64,000 bases of DNA from Pictodentalium vernedei (lineage: Eukaryota; Mollusca; Scaphopoda; Dentaliida; Dentaliidae), in the NCBI GenBank assembly GCA_031216915.1, contig CM062290.1, positions 168,039,453 to 168,103,452 of the forward strand, given 5' to 3'. Positions 45,161 to 56,602 of the stretch are shown here, in pieces; within the stretch, counting starts at the first letter, position 1; every line of letters begins with the position of its first letter. Position numbers and translations under genes: made by a program. The notes under the pieces were generated by a model. That model was not told the origin of the DNA and ran no database searches. It was given only the letters and a program-made list of their open reading frames with translations.

Positions 45161-47269
45161 ATATTTTTAAAATCTTCTCATGAACCAGTATGTACAATGA
45201 CCTGATATTTGCTATGGAGCTTCCTTTTGAGGTGTAGAATCAAATTTGTTCAAACGAAGTTCGTGAAACAATATTTGACTTTGTAATGGGAGGGGTAAGA
45301 TTTTTGGCCCCGCCCAAAATTTATATTTTCTGAACCGATGGCCCGGTATGAACCAGAAGTGGTATGTGGTATTATTGGGTCATAAGTACTTGACCCATGC
45401 AAAAAAAAAAAAATTCCCGCATCCCCATGGGAACCCTGGGAGCTAAAAATAAAATTATTTTCAAAACGCCCATATTTCCCAAACCACACAGAACAGAGAG
45501 CTGTTATTTGGTATGAAGTATCCTTAGGACCAATAGAATTGAATGGTAAAAAAAATTTGCCATCGGTTATGATAGGGTGTTCTGTAATCGGCATCGAAAA
45601 AATGCTGAGTCGGCATATTTGCAAAAATTTAAAAAAATCTTTTCTCCAGAACCAATCATCAGATCTTTTGATGTTCGGTATAACCATTCATAGGGGGTCA
45701 GATACAAGTTTGTTAAAATAAAGCCTATGGGTTCATATTTGGGCTCAAGACAGGCGCCCAAATTTTTAACATAGGGTAATATGGGGAATATTCTTTAAAA
45801 ATCTTCTTCAAAACCACCAGTCAGAATCTTTTAATGTTTGGTATACATCATTGTTATGAGGGTCAGATTCAAGATTGTTCAAACCAAGTCCCTAGGTTAC
45901 TATTTGGGCTTCCTACAGAGGCCCAAATTTTAACTTTGTTCAATATAGAGGGTAATTTAAAAAAGTCTTCTTCTTCAGATCCATCAGTCAGAATGCTTTC
46001 ATATTTGGTATGCAACATCTCTAGGGTGGTCAGATTCAAATTTGTTCAAATCAGATCCCTAGGTATATATTTGGGCTCGCTATGATAGCCCAAATTTTTA
46101 CTTAGTGTGATATGAGGAAATTTCGTTAAAAATCTTCTTCTTCAGATCCACCGGTCAGAATGCTTTCATATTTGGTATACAACATCTCTTGGGGAGTCAG
46201 ATTCCAGTTTGTTCAATTTGAGTGCCTGGGTTAATATTTGGGCTCCATATGGGAACCTGAAATTTAACTTAGTACAATTTGAGAGAATTTCTTCAAAAAT
46301 CTTCTTCTTCAGATCCACTAGTCAGAATGCTCTCATATTCATATTTGGTATACAACATCTCTAGGGGGGTCAGATTAAAGTTTATTCAGATCGGATCTAT
46401 AGGTTAATATTTGGGCTCGCTATAGTAACCCAAATTTTAATTTAGTGCAATATGAAGAAATTTCTGGGAGCACGGTAGCTCAGTTGTAGACTGTTGGACT
46501 GTTGGTCCCGAGTTCGATCCCCGACCGGGACGACCCGCATGGTGTCCTTGGGCAAGCCACTGTATCCCGGTTGCCTACATGGGGGCACGATGATGCCGTG
46601 CACTAAGGCGTACTGCACGTCGATGGTGCACATGTCTTCAACCGCTGTAACCCTGCTAGAGCGCAGCTTGAACAGAGTTAGAATGTTGAGGAGCTGACAG
46701 TTGCTCGTCATTGCTCGGTGGTTCTCTCCGGGTACTCAGGCTTCCTCCACCCGTAAATGAGCCATTGTGCATAAGTATGTGTGACCTTAAACACCAATAA
46801 ATAAATAAATACAAAGAAATTTCTTTAAAATTTCTCTTCTTCAGATCCAAAAGTCAGAATGCTTAATTATGCTTTCATATTTGGTACACATCATCTCTAG
46901 GGAAGTCAGTTTCAACTGTGTTCAAATCGAGAGCCTGAGTTAATATTTGGGCTCCATATGGGTTGCTGGAATTAGCCATTTTGCTGAAGATTTAAAAAAT
47001 TTATATTCAGTACCATCTAGAGGTGTGTAACTAAGATTAATCCACATAGGTTGTATATCAAGGGGCTTCATAGGGGAGCTCTACATTTTACATTATCAAC
47101 TGAAGAAAAGCCATGATGCCCGGATTATTTTTGTCACTCCTGAGGGACTCAAGGATTGACAGACAGTGTAGCTTATGGAGATGGATTGCTTAATGTAGAT
47201 TCATTCTTGGACTCTGTTTATATTGTGTTCTGTTCAAGATGAGCACTTCAGGCCCCGTGGGGCCTCTTG
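45161..47269 (+). mobile_element. Family-B element, left-truncated
   Basis: It begins within the left module (CTTCTCATGAACCAGTATG) and runs through units to the right module ending GGCCCCGTGGGGCCTCTTG. It lacks the 5' hairpin. It carries the variant-head SINE at 46466. Confidence 0.75.
46466..46813 (+). mobile_element. V-SINE with a different tRNA head
   Basis: The body, GTACTAAGGCGTACTGCACG and (AATA)n tail are the same as in the other SINEs, but the head is unlike them: GGGAGCACGGTAGCTCAGTT with B box GAGTTCGATCC and CGACCGGGACGACC. AAGAAATTTCT flanks both sides (46455-46465 and 46814-46824). It is a separate subfamily with its own Pol III promoter. Confidence 0.88.
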
Positions 47270-48634
47270 TTTTCAAATCAACTTGCCCAGCTTCATAGGG
47301 AGGGGGGTTGGGTGAAAATCTACCAAAATTCTTTAAAAATCTTCTCATGAACCAGTGGGTACAATGACTAGATATTTGGTATTGAGCTTCCTTTTGAGGT
47401 GTAGACTCAAATTTGTTCAACTGAAGTTTCTGGGTCAATATTTGCCTTTGTAATGGGAGGGTCAAGATTTTTGTTCCCGCCCAAAATTTCTATTTTCTGA
47501 ATCAATGGTCCAATTTCAACCAAATTTGATGTGTGGTTTTATTGAGTCATCAGTACTTGATTCATGCCAAAAAAAATAATTTTCCCCCGGTCCCCAAGAG
47601 AACCCCAGGAGCTAAAAATAGAAATATTTTCAAATGCCCATATTACCCAAACCACACAGAACAGAGAACTGTTATTTGGTATGAAGCATCCTCAGGAACA
47701 GTAGAAATGAATGGTAAAAAAAATTGCAATCAGTTGTGTCAGGGTGTTCTATAAGGGACTTCAAAAAAATGCTGTTTGCAAAAAAAAAAAAAAAAAATGT
47801 CCACAACCACTGATCAGAACCTTTTGGTATTACAGCTTCAATGGGAGGGGGGGGGGGGGGGAGAGAGATTTGCAGGGCAGGGGGTAGATACCAATGTTAA
47901 AATGAAGCCCCTTGGGTCATATCTGGGTTCACTACAGGAGCCCAGATTTTTAACTTCGGTCATTATGGGTAATTATCTTTAAAAATCTTCTTCATATCCA
48001 CTGTCATAATGCTTTCGTATTTGGTATGCAACATCTTTAGGTGGGGTCAGATTCTAGTTTGTTCAAATCGTGTGCCTGGATTGATATTTGGGTTCCTGGT
48101 GGTAGCCCAAATTTTTAACTTCTTGCAATATGAAGAAATTGCTTTAAAAATCTTCTTTCTTAGATCCATCGGTCAGAATGCTTTCATATTTGGTATACAA
48201 CATCTCTAGAGGATGAGATTCCAGTTTCTTCAAATTGAGTGCCTGGGTTAATATTTGGGCTTCCTATGGTAGCCCTAATTTTAACTTAATGCAATATGAG
48301 GGAATGTCTTTAAAAATCTTCTTCTTCAGATCTCCCAGTCAGAATGCTTTCAATTTAGTTTTCAGAATCCTGGTGGTGGAAGGGAAGAAGGGCTCAGACT
48401 CCAGTTTGTTCAAGTTAAGGTCCTAGGTTGACATTTGGACACCCAAGTTTTGCGTTACTGGAAATCGGGGCATTATTTCTAGAAACAAATCATCTGGCAT
48501 GGACAACAGAGTTATAAATAATTAAATAACTTCATTCCTCAGTAGTGTTAACTAGCAATAGATGCCAATTAAATCCTTCTTTAAACAACTACTCTCAGGC
48601 GAGTGCCTCAGTCTCCATGGGGTCTCTTTGTTTA
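47270..48634 (+). repeat. Family-B element, internal left module, units and right end
   Basis: Starts in the left module (GCCCAGCTTCATAGGGAGG) directly after the previous CTCTTG. Five units follow, then a right module ending GTCTCCATGGGGTCTCTTTG. Poly-A at 47779-47797 and poly-G at 47849-47861. Confidence 0.65.
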
Positions 48635-49172
48635 TATTTGGTATACAACACCTCCAGGAGTGTCAGATTCAAGTTAGGTCAAATCGGGTCCCTGGGTTAA
48701 TATTTGGGCTCTTTATTGGAGCCCAAAGTTTAACTTAGTGCAATATGAGAAAATGTCTTAAAAAATCTTCTTCCAATGAGAATCCTTTTATATTTGGTAT
48801 GTGATATCTCTTGGGGTGTCAGATTCAAGTTTGTTCAAATCGAGTCCTTGGGTTAATATTTGGGCTTCCCATGGGAGTCCAAATTTTAACTTAGTGCAAT
48901 AGTGTGAATAATCCTTAAATAAAAATCTTCTTCTTCGGATCCACCAGTCAGATACAACATCTCGAGGGGTGGTCCGATTCAATTTTGATCAAATCGAGTC
49001 CCTGGGTTAATATTTGGGCTCCCTATGGGTCATCGGATTTTAACTTAATGCAATGTGAGGAAATTTCTTTAAAAATCTTCTTTTGCAGATCCACTCTCTA
49101 GGAGGGTCAGATTCAAGTTTGTTCAAAGCAAGTCCCTGGGTTAATATTTGGGCTCCCTATGGGAGCCGTAAT
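48635..49172 (+). repeat. Family-B units before hAT-like insertion
   Basis: Three to four units of 165 bp (GGTTAATATTTGGGCT, AACTTAGTGCAAT) interrupted at 49172. Confidence 0.65.
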
Positions 49173-50765
49173 TAGGGCTGGGCAATATGGGTATCTGAAT
49201 ACCGGTAACGATATCAGAAAAAATATTGGGATATACCGGTATATCGTGCAGCAGTGTGTGAAAGGGAAAGTAGTCAGATACTGTTGCGTTGTCAACTAAC
49301 AATGGGGATGTGCTACCGGCAGTGAGGCGACAGCATTTCATTTGATGTCAGTTTGGACAAATAAATAACCACAAATCATTTTCAATAACTCATATCTTCG
49401 TATTGATTTCATAATTTCTAAGAGTTTTACAACGTTTTCGTTTATTTTTCGAATCCACCTATATTTTCAAAACTAGATCGACAGTTGATCTAGTTTTGAA
49501 AAATATAGGTGGATCATCGACTCGGAACTTTGCAATGAACGAAAAATGGCCGACTTTTGTTGTTTGTAGATTCCAAATATAGATCTGTGGTTCGGATGTT
49601 AAGGGAAATAACTCGTTGGCAATCTTGATGAAAAGCGGGAGGTAAAGATGCCGGCACATTTATTTAAACTGGCTGTTACATTTATACCATTTTTGGCACG
49701 AGCGAAACACAGGCTTGTCAATAGGGGTGGGTTGTTACAGTTCTGAAACACAGTTAAGGGTCCCTTAGTTCAATATACTTATATAGGATATATGAGCGTA
49801 TATTGAACTAAAGGCGCTGTATAACTTATCTAAATTCGGTTACCCGAGGCCTGTAAGAGCCGTTATGTGGGCTGATTTTCAAAGGGAATTTTTTGAAACA
49901 CAACAACACCTTTGTAAAATATATATATTTTTTTATTCTCTGAAACTTCGATCTGTGTATAATGTAGTATGTTTTCAAGTTGAAAAATAAAATTTCAACA
50001 TGAATGTAATACAATGTATGTAAAGTTTAAAAATAAAAAAAACATACCCATAACAAAAACTCAGTTTATCATTATATATAAAACCCTTTAGTGAACTGTC
50101 AATCAAAATGTAATACCTTTTCAGTGGAGGCCAGTTAATTAAATGAACAAGATTTGCTTCAAAACTTAGATTTACAGGTGACAGGCCTAACCTACCCCCT
50201 CCCCCCCCCCCCCCCACCCTCACTTAATTTTTCTCGAGTAGTCAAAGGTTCAACAATTTATATTTTTATGTACATAGCTCAGTGAGAGCTCCGTACATCA
50301 AAATATATAATGCGACCAACAGCAGGTGACCATGTTTTTACAGCGTGACAGTCAGGTGTGTTTTCCATGTGACAACAAACTATTTGTGTGATGTATGCTA
50401 CTTGAATTATTCATTTATTAAAAATAACCAAACAAATTTAGCAAACAAGTATTAAATTTTTATTTCATAATTTCTCCATGAATGCTTGCATGTCAGTGAC
50501 GATAAACGAGATAGAACATTACTCTCGTCATCTCTCGCTGTTTATCATTTGTTCACGAAATGAGGAAAGATAAACTTCCTGTAATTTCAAAGCAACTTTC
50601 TGTGCGATTTTACAAAAAAACACATGTTGAAATTTTATTATCATGTGACCCAAACCAATATCGTTACAGATGATATACCAGTATTGCCAAAAAATAGACG
50701 ATATTTAACCGGTACCGATTTCAATACCGGTATTTACCGATATATCGAAATATCGCCCAGCCCTA
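49173..50765. mobile_element. hAT-like non-autonomous element, 1.6 kb, target duplication GCCGTAAT
   Basis: Termini TAGGGCTGGGCAATAT and ATATCGCCCAGCCCTA are inverted; both ends continue in ACCGGTA-rich subterminal sequence. GCCGTAAT flanks at 49165-49172 and 50766-50773, and the family-B unit reads straight across when the insert is removed. No transposase. The interior contains a 27-bp stem palindrome at 49453-49514. Confidence 0.9.
49453..49514. repeat. Hairpin inside the hAT-like element
   Basis: The arms ATCCACCTATATTTTC…AACTAGATC and its inverted copy differ by one extra A; the loop is 7 nt. A second, looser palindrome lies at 49750-49795. Confidence 0.75.
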
Positions 50766-50773
50766 GCCGTAAT

Positions 50774-51700
50774 AGGTATTTAGTGCAGTATGGGGAATCA
50801 TCTTTAAAAATAATCTTCTTCAGATCCACCAGTCAGATTCTTTTGATATTTGGTATACAATGCCTCTAGGGGGTCCTTGGGTTAATATTTGGGTTCTTTA
50901 TTAGACCCAAAAGTTTAACTTGGTGCAATATGAGAAAATTACTTCATCCTTTCATATTTGGTATGTAACATCTTTAGAGGTGTCGGATTCACTGGGTTAA
51001 TATTTGGGCTCCCCATGGGGAATAATCTTTAAAAATCTTCTTCAGATCCCCCAGTCAAATTCTTTTGATATTTGGTATACAACATATCTAGGGGGGTTCC
51101 GTTTCAAGTTTGTTCAAATCATGTCCCTGGGTTAATATTTGGGGTCTTTACTGGAGCCCAAATTTTGACTTAGTGCAATATAAGAAAATTTCTTTAAAAA
51201 TCTTCTTCAGATCCATCAGTAAGAATCCTATCATACTTGATATGTGACATTTCTAGAGGTATCAGATTCAAGTTTGTTCAAATCAACTCCTTGGCTCAAT
51301 ATGTGCGGGCTCTCTGTGGGAGCCCAAAGTTTAACATATTTGTTATTTCAAAACCTGTACGGACGAGAATATTGTTTTTTGGTCTGCAGCTTATTTAGGT
51401 ACAGTGCAATCAGATGGCCCCCAAAAATTGCTATTGGTTTTGTCATGGGAGAGGAGGGAGGCATATGGGGATGCATATTTTAAGACTTTTGGAAATGGGA
51501 AAATGCTGAGTGATAATTTTTCTTGTACTCCAACTAATTTGAAACCTGTCTTCTTTTTTAAAACCACTGGGCCAAATTCATTCATTTATGGCACAGGCAA
51601 TCTTTGATGTATACCCTTTCTACTTTGTTCAAATGAAGCTGTCACCATCTTCAGGCTGGTGGAGTTTTGTCTTCCGATTTTTTTTCCCCCAGAAAGTCAC
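50774..51700 (+). repeat. Family-B units after hAT-like insertion
   Basis: Continues the units (ATCTTCTTCAGATCCACCAG, TTTGGTATACAA, GTTAATATTTGGG), then a diverged module with GCTATTGGTTTTGTCATGGG and CTGAGTGATAATTTTTC. Confidence 0.6.
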
Positions 51701-51910
51701 TAAGCCACTTGCTATAATGCTTAGACTTCTGGTATTGAACTTATTTTAGTGTTGCACATACACATCTTTTTCAAAGGAACCCAGTAGGTAAAAATTTGGG
51801 CTCCCAAATTTGGGCTTCTCTCAAAATTTTTACCTCTGCAACGAATGGGCAGATGTGAACCTCATTTATCATGCTGTATATAACTGGATCATTACTACCT
51901 CATTTATGCC

Positions 51911-52224
51911 CCATTTCAGAGACTGATTCAAGCTCTCGTGTTGTGTCCTTGGGCAAGGCACTTAACCTCGATTGCCTACATGGGGGCACGATAATGCTGT
52001 GTACTAAGGTATACTGCACGTCGATGGTGCGCATGTCTTCAACCAATCTAACCCTGCCTGTGCCATGGTGCAGAGTTCAGAGTTACGATGTTGGAGAGCT
52101 GACAGCTGCTCGTCGTTGCTCGGTGGTTCTCTCCAGTTACTCCGGATTCCTACACCCGTAAAACTGTCACGGTCACGATTAGCCATTGTGCATACGTATA
52201 TGACCTTAAACACCAATAAATAAA
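51911..52224 (+). mobile_element. V-SINE lacking the A-box head
   Basis: Starts near a B-box-like GATTCAAGCTC, then GTGTCCTTGGGCAAGGCACT and the usual 3' end. TACCTCATTTATGCC flanks at 51896-51910 and 52225-52239, a perfect 15-bp duplication. Confidence 0.85.
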
Positions 52225-52507
52225 TACCTCATTTATGCCAGATTTTTTTAAGAAAACCACACTAATACTTTACAGAACCGAGCTTTGTTTTTTGCTAGGA
52301 AGCTTTCCTAGGACCAGCCAAAATGAATGGCCAAAAAGTTGCCTTTGGTTGTGTCATAGCAAGTCAAAAATTGTTCTTGCTGCCAATCACTTACTGATAG
52401 ACTCATCTCTTTGGACAACTTGAGCCAGGTGAGCTTTTTAGGCTCATTTGAGCCTCTGGTTTTAATGTATTTTTTTATGTAATTAAGATAATGTTCTTCT
52501 ATTTCAG

Positions 52508-52877
52508 GAGTACTAATTTTTATGAAAACAGGAATATGTCACCAGATCTATCTAAAGTTAAACAAGAGCCACAAGATGAGGATGCCTATGATATTGCTGA
52601 TGGTCAGATATCGGTAACTGGTATGCCCAAACAATCAGATGCCGATGATTCATATCAAGACCAATTATTGAAACCCATGTGGTATTATCCAGATATTGGA
52701 ACTGTTCAGTCAGTGTTTCCATCCATGAGCGACAGTGAAGTAAATGAGCCAACACCACCTAGAAGAGATTTTACAGTGAAATCTTCCAATCGACGGAAGC
52801 AGCCTCCCAAAAGAAATCGACCGATTTGGCAATCTTCAGGCTTGATTGATCCCACCAACAATGGTCTTACAAAATAA
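52508..52877 (+). CDS. BTB/POZ-domain protein, exon 3 (C-terminal as read)
   Basis: Follows TTCTTCTATTTCAG; its first G completes the split Gly codon, after which the reading is STNFYENRNMSPDLSKVKQE. Visible are a VKQE sumoylation-type motif (residues 369-372), an acidic stretch (PQDEDAYD), and a basic cluster RRKQPPKRNR (447-456) that could be a nuclear localisation signal. TAA at 52875-52877 closes a 474-residue protein. Beyond it the neighbouring frame reads NNFESPQSLTSSPSGTPGIS up to GAG|GTATAC at 52936, which looks like continuing coding sequence; one A fewer in AAAA at 52871-52874 would join the two. The protein may therefore continue past the window with a further domain. With motifs of this kind a nuclear regulator is likely, but the family is not identified. 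Confidence 0.75.
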
Positions 52878-54506
52878 CTTTGAATCTCCTCAGTCTCTCA
52901 CAAGTTCACCCTCAGGAACACCTGGAATTTCAGAGGTATACATTCATCTTCTTACATCAGCAGTGTGCAGAGTGTTTTTACCCCGTTTACAACCTGATTA
53001 GAAGATGGCTCTATTATTTTTTTTTTAAATACCTTTAAAATTTCTTTTTCTTCATAGTCACAGCCTACTACCAAGGGTTCATTTCAGACATATTGGTGCC
53101 TGAATTTCTGTCCATTTTCCAGTGTGAAGAAATAAGCAGTAAAATTCCCAGATGAATCAACTGTTTTTTCCTTACCTGCTGATTGAGCCTCTGTCAAACT
53201 TGAGAATTTTGCTGCTTGGAATTTTGACATAAGTGGGCAGAGAGTTAAACTTCGGTAAAGAGAAATTCTTATGCCCCCCGACCTCCGAAGGAGACTTCTG
53301 GGTATCCAGTGAAGCCCTCTGTCCATCCGTCCATCTGTCTGTCTGTACAAATGTTTTGCTTTCCATCCAATAATTTTTTGCAGAGTTATGGCCCTTCTTT
53401 AAAGTTAGAAAATTCTGCCCATACAAATGTGTTTCATTGTAACTTCAAAGCCATCAGTTGGATTTGGATCTCCTTTGGCAGTGTTACCTGTGGTACCACA
53501 AAACGATGGAAAACAATTCTAAAACAGGTTATTGGAGAAAACCTGCAAGTATACCCCCACAAAACAATAACAAAGCATATTAAATGGCATTGACAGTAGT
53601 GCTGTTAAAAAGTTCGTTCAAGAAATCCGTATCCACTATTCAGTGGAACCTTATTAAATTGAATAGTTAGTGAAAATTATTTGATTAACAGGAGTATTCA
53701 AGTTACAGGGATTTGTCTGCTTCCAGTATTCTGGAGATAAACTGAGCATCTATCCTATTATATATATCTTATTTAATAGAGTTTGTGGATCACTGTCAAA
53801 CAAGATATAATAGACTAAATGTCTGTATTGGGTGTACTGAGGCCTAATAGGTCAATAATCAAGGGTAATTCACTGATTGTCAGGGTAGTTTCTTGACATT
53901 TTACTGGAATTTTTATTCAATTAATCAGGGATGCAAGAGTTCAGCTAATTAGCTGATTTCAGATTATTTATTATCAAAATATTGAAATTTTTTTTTTTTT
54001 TTTTTATAAATTTACATGAAAATGGTCTTTAAGACCATTTTCATATAAATTTATAGAAATAAAATATATCCAAATCAGTGACGGATGGGAGCAAAATGGA
54101 GGCGAGTGGAAATTCGCTCACCTCAAATAAAGTTTGCGAGAGTGAAAACTGTGAGGAGAGTGAATTTGATTGAGTGTTGATTTCAATGATTAACTTCAGC
54201 TGACAAGCGTCCTTTGAAACGAATGCATGAATACAACTGAACACGGATGGAAATTTTGACGGTGAAAATACATGTAACTCACTAAAATTAGTTATGGATT
54301 TTAAATGGTAGATTATTAAAATCGTGGAAAATGGATGCGTAAATTCCAACTCGGGCACATTAATTTATGTCACTGGTGAACTGGGGCGACAGGTATCACG
54401 TGTATAAAAGAAAACAAGGAACGGGATAACAATCCGCATGTCTTCGATAAAAAAAAATACGGAAGTATTAAAACTTTTCTCATATCTCAAAATGGCCACC
54501 ATTTTT
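52878..54506. other. Sequence after BTB exon 3
   Basis: 52878-52935 may be coding in another frame. 53270-53360 carries TATGCCCCCCGACCTCCGAA and CCATCCGTCCATCTGTCTG, a left end of another hairpin-type element. 53630-53900 on the minus strand is a relative of the mariner-like repeat at 17824. A 24-bp hairpin lies at 54006-54054. No further exon is convincing. Confidence 0.5.
54006..54054. repeat. 24-bp near-perfect hairpin
   Basis: ATAAATTTACATGAAAATGG and CCATTTTCATATAAATTTAT arms, one mismatch, almost no loop. It is preceded by about 20 T. Confidence 0.75.
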
Positions 54507-55962
54507 TAGCCCAACTGTTTACAGTGAGGGCTATAGTAATGACTTTTGTCCGTCCGTCCGCCTGTCTGTCAGTCTGTCCATCTTTTAACTTTTAGAGTTT
54601 TGGTTAAAGTTTGTGGTTAAAGTTTTTTACTGAAGGTTCAAGTGGGTTTTTTTTATTTTTTTGTTTTCTTTTCCTGTTTAGTTGACATTTGGAGTTTTGG
54701 TTAAAGTTTGTGGTTAAAGTTTTTTATTCAACCTTCAAGTACAGGCTATACCCAGTAGTTCTTGTCTGATCGTCACAAAATTTCATATGCAAGTTTTAGG
54801 TCATGTCTACATGAGAACGTCCCCTTTTGGTCGTGACCGGTCAACTGGTATGGCTGCCCGAGCCCAAAACCCGAAAACCATTAGCACAGTCTACAGGTCG
54901 TATTTATGAAGGGATTTCATTGCAACTTCATAGAATGCCTCTGTATAATGCCTACATGAGAACGTCTCCTTTGGACATGATCTGTCAACCGTTATGGCTG
55001 GCCAAGCCCAAAACCCAAAAACTTTTAGCACCGTCTGCAGGTCATGTTTAATATGGACGGATTTCATTGTAACTTGATATGATGACTCCATATGATGTCT
55101 ACATGAGAATTTCCCCATTTGGGTGTGATCTATCAACCGTGACGGCTGCCCGAGCCCAAAACCCAAAAACCTTTAGCACAGTCTACAGGTCATATTTATG
55201 GAGGGATTTCATTGTAACTTGATAGGTTGACTTCATATAATTTCTACATGAGAAAGTCCCCTTTTGGACGTGATTGGGCAACTGTGATGGCTACACGTGC
55301 CCGAAGCCCGAAAACCTTCAGCACAGTCTACAGGTCATATTTATGAAGGGATTTCATTGTAACTTTGTAGGAGATGAGAATGTCCCCTTTTGGTTGCGAT
55401 CATTCAACCATGATGGCTGCCTGAGCCGAAGCCCGAAAACCTTTAGCACAGTCTACACTTCATATTTATGAAGGGATTTCAATGTAACTTGATAGGTTGA
55501 CTTCATATAATGTCTAGATGAGAACATCCCCTTTTGGGCAACTGTGATGGCAACAGGGGCCCGAAGCCCAAAAACCTTTAGCACAGTCTATAGGTCATAT
55601 TTATGGAGGGATTTCATTGTAACTTGATAGGTTGACTTCATATAATGTCTAGATGAGAATGTCCCCTTTTGGGCAACTGTGATGGCAACAGAGGCCCGAA
55701 GCCTGAAAACCTTCAGAATATTCCACAGGCCAAAATTATAAAGGGATTTCATTGTAGTTTGGTAGGATGACTCCAAGTTTGTGGTTAAAAACCCAGACAA
55801 ACACCACCACCCCCTACCCCTCCCCTACCCCCACCCCCCCACCCCCAAATGGGCTTTTTTTCTCTTTTTTCTCCAATATGCATTTTGAACTATTTACAGT
55901 CACTACATGTGGAACCTTTTTTTAAACTTACATCCCCCCCCCTCCACCCCCTCACCCCCTCT

Positions 55963-55993
<31 letters not shown>

Positions 55994-56526
55994 GGGGCCA
56001 ATTAGGCACTTTTTTTTTTCTTTTGTCAAAAATGCTGGTTTACAGTTTTGGTTAAAAACCCAGACAAACACCACTGCCCCCCCCCCCCACCCCACCCCAC
56101 CCTTCCCCAAATTAGTCATTTTTTTTTTTTTTTTTTATTTCCCCCAATATGCATTTTGAACTATTTACAGTCACTACATGCAGAACCTTTTTTTTCCTTT
56201 TGTCAAAAATGCTTTTTTACAGTTTTGGTTTTTTCCCTCCCCACCCCCCAATTAGGCATTTTTAGCCGACTGTTTACAGTGAGGGCTATAGTAATGACTT
56301 TCGTCTGTCCGACCGTCTGTCTGTCTGTTCGTCTGCCCGTCTGTCCTTCTGTTAACTTTTAGAGTTTTGGTTTAAGTTTGTGGTTAAAGTTTTTTACTGA
56401 AGGTTCAAGTGGGTTTTTTTTTTTTTTTTTTCTTTTCTTCTCCTGTTTAGTTGACATTTGGAGTTTTGGTTAAAGTTTGTGGTTAAAAATCCAGACAGAA
56501 ATTATCCCCCCCACCCCCCCACCCCG

Positions 56527-56557
<31 letters not shown>

Positions 56558-56602
56558 CCCCCTCCCAATTAGGCATTTTTTTTTCTTTCCTCGAATATGC
56601 AT
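54507..56602 (+). mobile_element. Family-C tandem-unit element(s)
   Basis: Left end TTTTTTAGCCCAACTG with hairpin ACTGT/ACAGT nested in AGCCC/GGGCT, then GTCCGTCCGTCCGCCTGTC. Units of about 145 bp follow (GAAGGGATTTCATTGTAAC, TACATGAGAACGTCCCCTTT, AAACCTTTAGCACAGTCTAC) between 54790 and 55770. C-rich and T-rich blocks then alternate with AATATGCATTTTGAACTATT, and a second left end lies at 56262. It is cut at 56602 by a family-B element. Confidence 0.7.
55922..56575. repeat. Poly-C and poly-T tracts
   Basis: Long C runs (55965-55990, 56074-56087, 56526-56556) alternate with T runs. They belong to repeated blocks of family C with CCAATTAGGCATTTTT. Confidence 0.7.

Larger units (their letters stand above)
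16027..52507 (+). other. BTB intron 2, about 36.5 kb of nested repeats
   Basis: The donor GTAAGT at 16027 and the acceptor TTCTTCTATTTCAG ending at 52507 agree in phase. The intron holds hairpins, two hAT-like elements, an entire DIRS1-like element, five SINEs and many tandem-unit elements. The DIRS element lies in the same orientation as the gene. Size and content make correct splicing depend on skipping many cryptic sites; transcript data would confirm the join. Confidence 0.65.

Noticed and set aside
53284..53360. Exon candidate after the BTB exon
   Set aside because: It contains CCATCCGTCCATCTGTCTGT, the repeat-type stretch of the hairpin elements; no consistent splice phase.
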